Shown here: piece after piece, positions 63,599-64,000 of the stretch
Position numbering within the stretch: the first letter of the stretch is position 1
Layout of the letters: each line of letters opens with the position of its first letter
Assembly: GCF_029239295.1 (NCBI RefSeq)
Contig: NZ_JAQZBC010000004.1
Coordinates: forward strand, 1-64,000
Source of the DNA: Sphingomonas sp.
GTDB lineage: Bacteria; Pseudomonadota; Alphaproteobacteria; Sphingomonadales; Sphingomonadaceae
Direction: 5' to 3'
Length of the DNA: 64,000 nt
Notes under the pieces: model-generated
Seen by the model: only the letters and a program-made list of their open reading frames with translations
Databases searched by the model: none
What the model was told of the DNA's origin: nothing
Program-made: the position numbers and the translations under genes

Positions 63599-64000
63599 TC
63601 AGGCCGTGCGCAGCAGCGTGATCTTCGCCTTGCCGTAGACACGGGTCGCGTCGACGACGAAGCCCTTCAGCTCCACATCCTCCTGCTTGGCAGTCTCAAT
63701 CGAGATCCAGGTTGCGGGACCAGCCCAGCCGAGCCGGCCGAGCTTGTCGAGGGCCACCGCGCCGGCGCCGGTGCCATAGGGCGGATCCATCATGATGAGG
63801 TCGAGCGGCTGAGGCGTGGGGCCGAGCGCCATCACGCTGCCGGCGCGAACCTCCGCCGCGGATGTCCGCAACGCGGCGATATTGGCGCGCAGCGCGTCGA
63901 GCGCCGCGCGATCCTGCTCCACGAACAGGCACGACGCCGCCCCGCGCGAGAGCGCCTCAAGCCCCAGCGCGCCCGATCCGGCGAACAGATCCGCTACCGC
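63599..64000 (-). CDS. rsmD: 16S rRNA (guanine(966)-N(2))-methyltransferase RsmD, 5' end missing
   Basis: The C-terminal 133 residues of RsmD; the gene continues past the window edge. The SAM motif AVADLFAGSGALGLEALSRGA is read at 63938-64000 in this frame, and the catalytic DPPYGTG motif lies at about 63765-63785. RsmD methylates G966 of 16S rRNA in the 30S subunit. The Asp-Pro-Pro-Tyr is the N2-methyltransferase mark. The end is convergent with the MHS transporter. Confidence 0.9.
   Translation of the reverse strand, partial: AVADLFAGSGALGLEALSRGAASCLFVEQDRAALDALRANIAALRTSAAEVRAGSVMALGPTPQPLDLIMMDPPYGTGAGAVALDKLGRLGWAGPATWISIETAKQEDVELKGFVVDATRVYGKAKITLLRTA

Overview
The window looks like a chromosomal segment of a sphingomonad (Alphaproteobacteria, Sphingomonas or a close relative). 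This rests on the high G+C codon usage, a CtrA master regulator, the zapA / 6S RNA / fau arrangement, the gap-pgk pair, RcnB-family envelope proteins, and many protein families common in Sphingomonadaceae. No rRNA, tRNA, insertion sequence, prophage, CRISPR array or plasmid function was found. The sequence is dense with ordinary genes, and most minus/plus shadow reading frames are artefacts of the high G+C content.

Layout. 0.3-2.8 kb: a translationally coupled DUF969-DUF979-DUF2891 operon, probably a two-part membrane transporter plus a soluble partner. 2.9-4.6 kb: a flavin oxidoreductase and an enoyl-CoA hydratase. 4.7-11.6 kb: thermonuclease-like protein, chorismate mutase, polyprenyl diphosphate synthase, CDF metal exporter, glycosyltransferase, CtrA, AI-2E family permease and a cysteine hydrolase. 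11.7-11.9 kb: a strongly structured non-coding region that matches no RNA family I know. 12-19.6 kb: LolC/E-LolD lipoprotein release, glutathione peroxidase, HdeD-like protein, DnaE and a coupled outer-membrane protein. 19.6-25.3 kb: PA0069-type radical SAM protein, fau with a DUF2842 gene, 6S RNA, zapA with an unusual heptad-repeat tail, then gap, a MOSC protein and pgk.

25.3-37.9 kb is a catabolic block: GMC oxidoreductase, a tetR-quinone oxidoreductase pair, thiolase, two tandem acyl-CoA ligases of identical length, an RcnB-like protein, two SDR dehydrogenases and a GPH-type sugar/solute symporter. Its parts fit CoA-activated degradation of a fatty-acid-like, terpenoid or steroid side-chain substrate, but the substrate cannot be read from sequence. 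38-44.6 kb carries a CHAP protein, two different methionine sulfoxide reductases (an exported MsrB and a cytosolic free-methionine fRMsr), proA, an ICMT-like methyltransferase, an RcnB/glycine-zipper fusion protein and a UspA protein. 44.7-47.7 kb is the pdhC-small membrane protein-lpdA operon. 47.7-64 kb holds an alpha/beta hydrolase, an MFS exporter, a prolyl oligopeptidase, small envelope proteins, a TPR/aspartyl hydroxylase, a UvrD-type helicase, GFA and GNAT proteins, an OprP-like porin divergent from a BCCT transporter, an MHS-type symporter, and the 3' part of rsmD.

The most novel items are the structured RNA candidate at 11702-11919, the ZapA heptad array, the apparent stop-loss tail of the MOSC gene inside pgk, the degenerate PHP domain of DnaE, and the split-transporter operon at the left end. 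No complete undescribed defence or mobile system was found.
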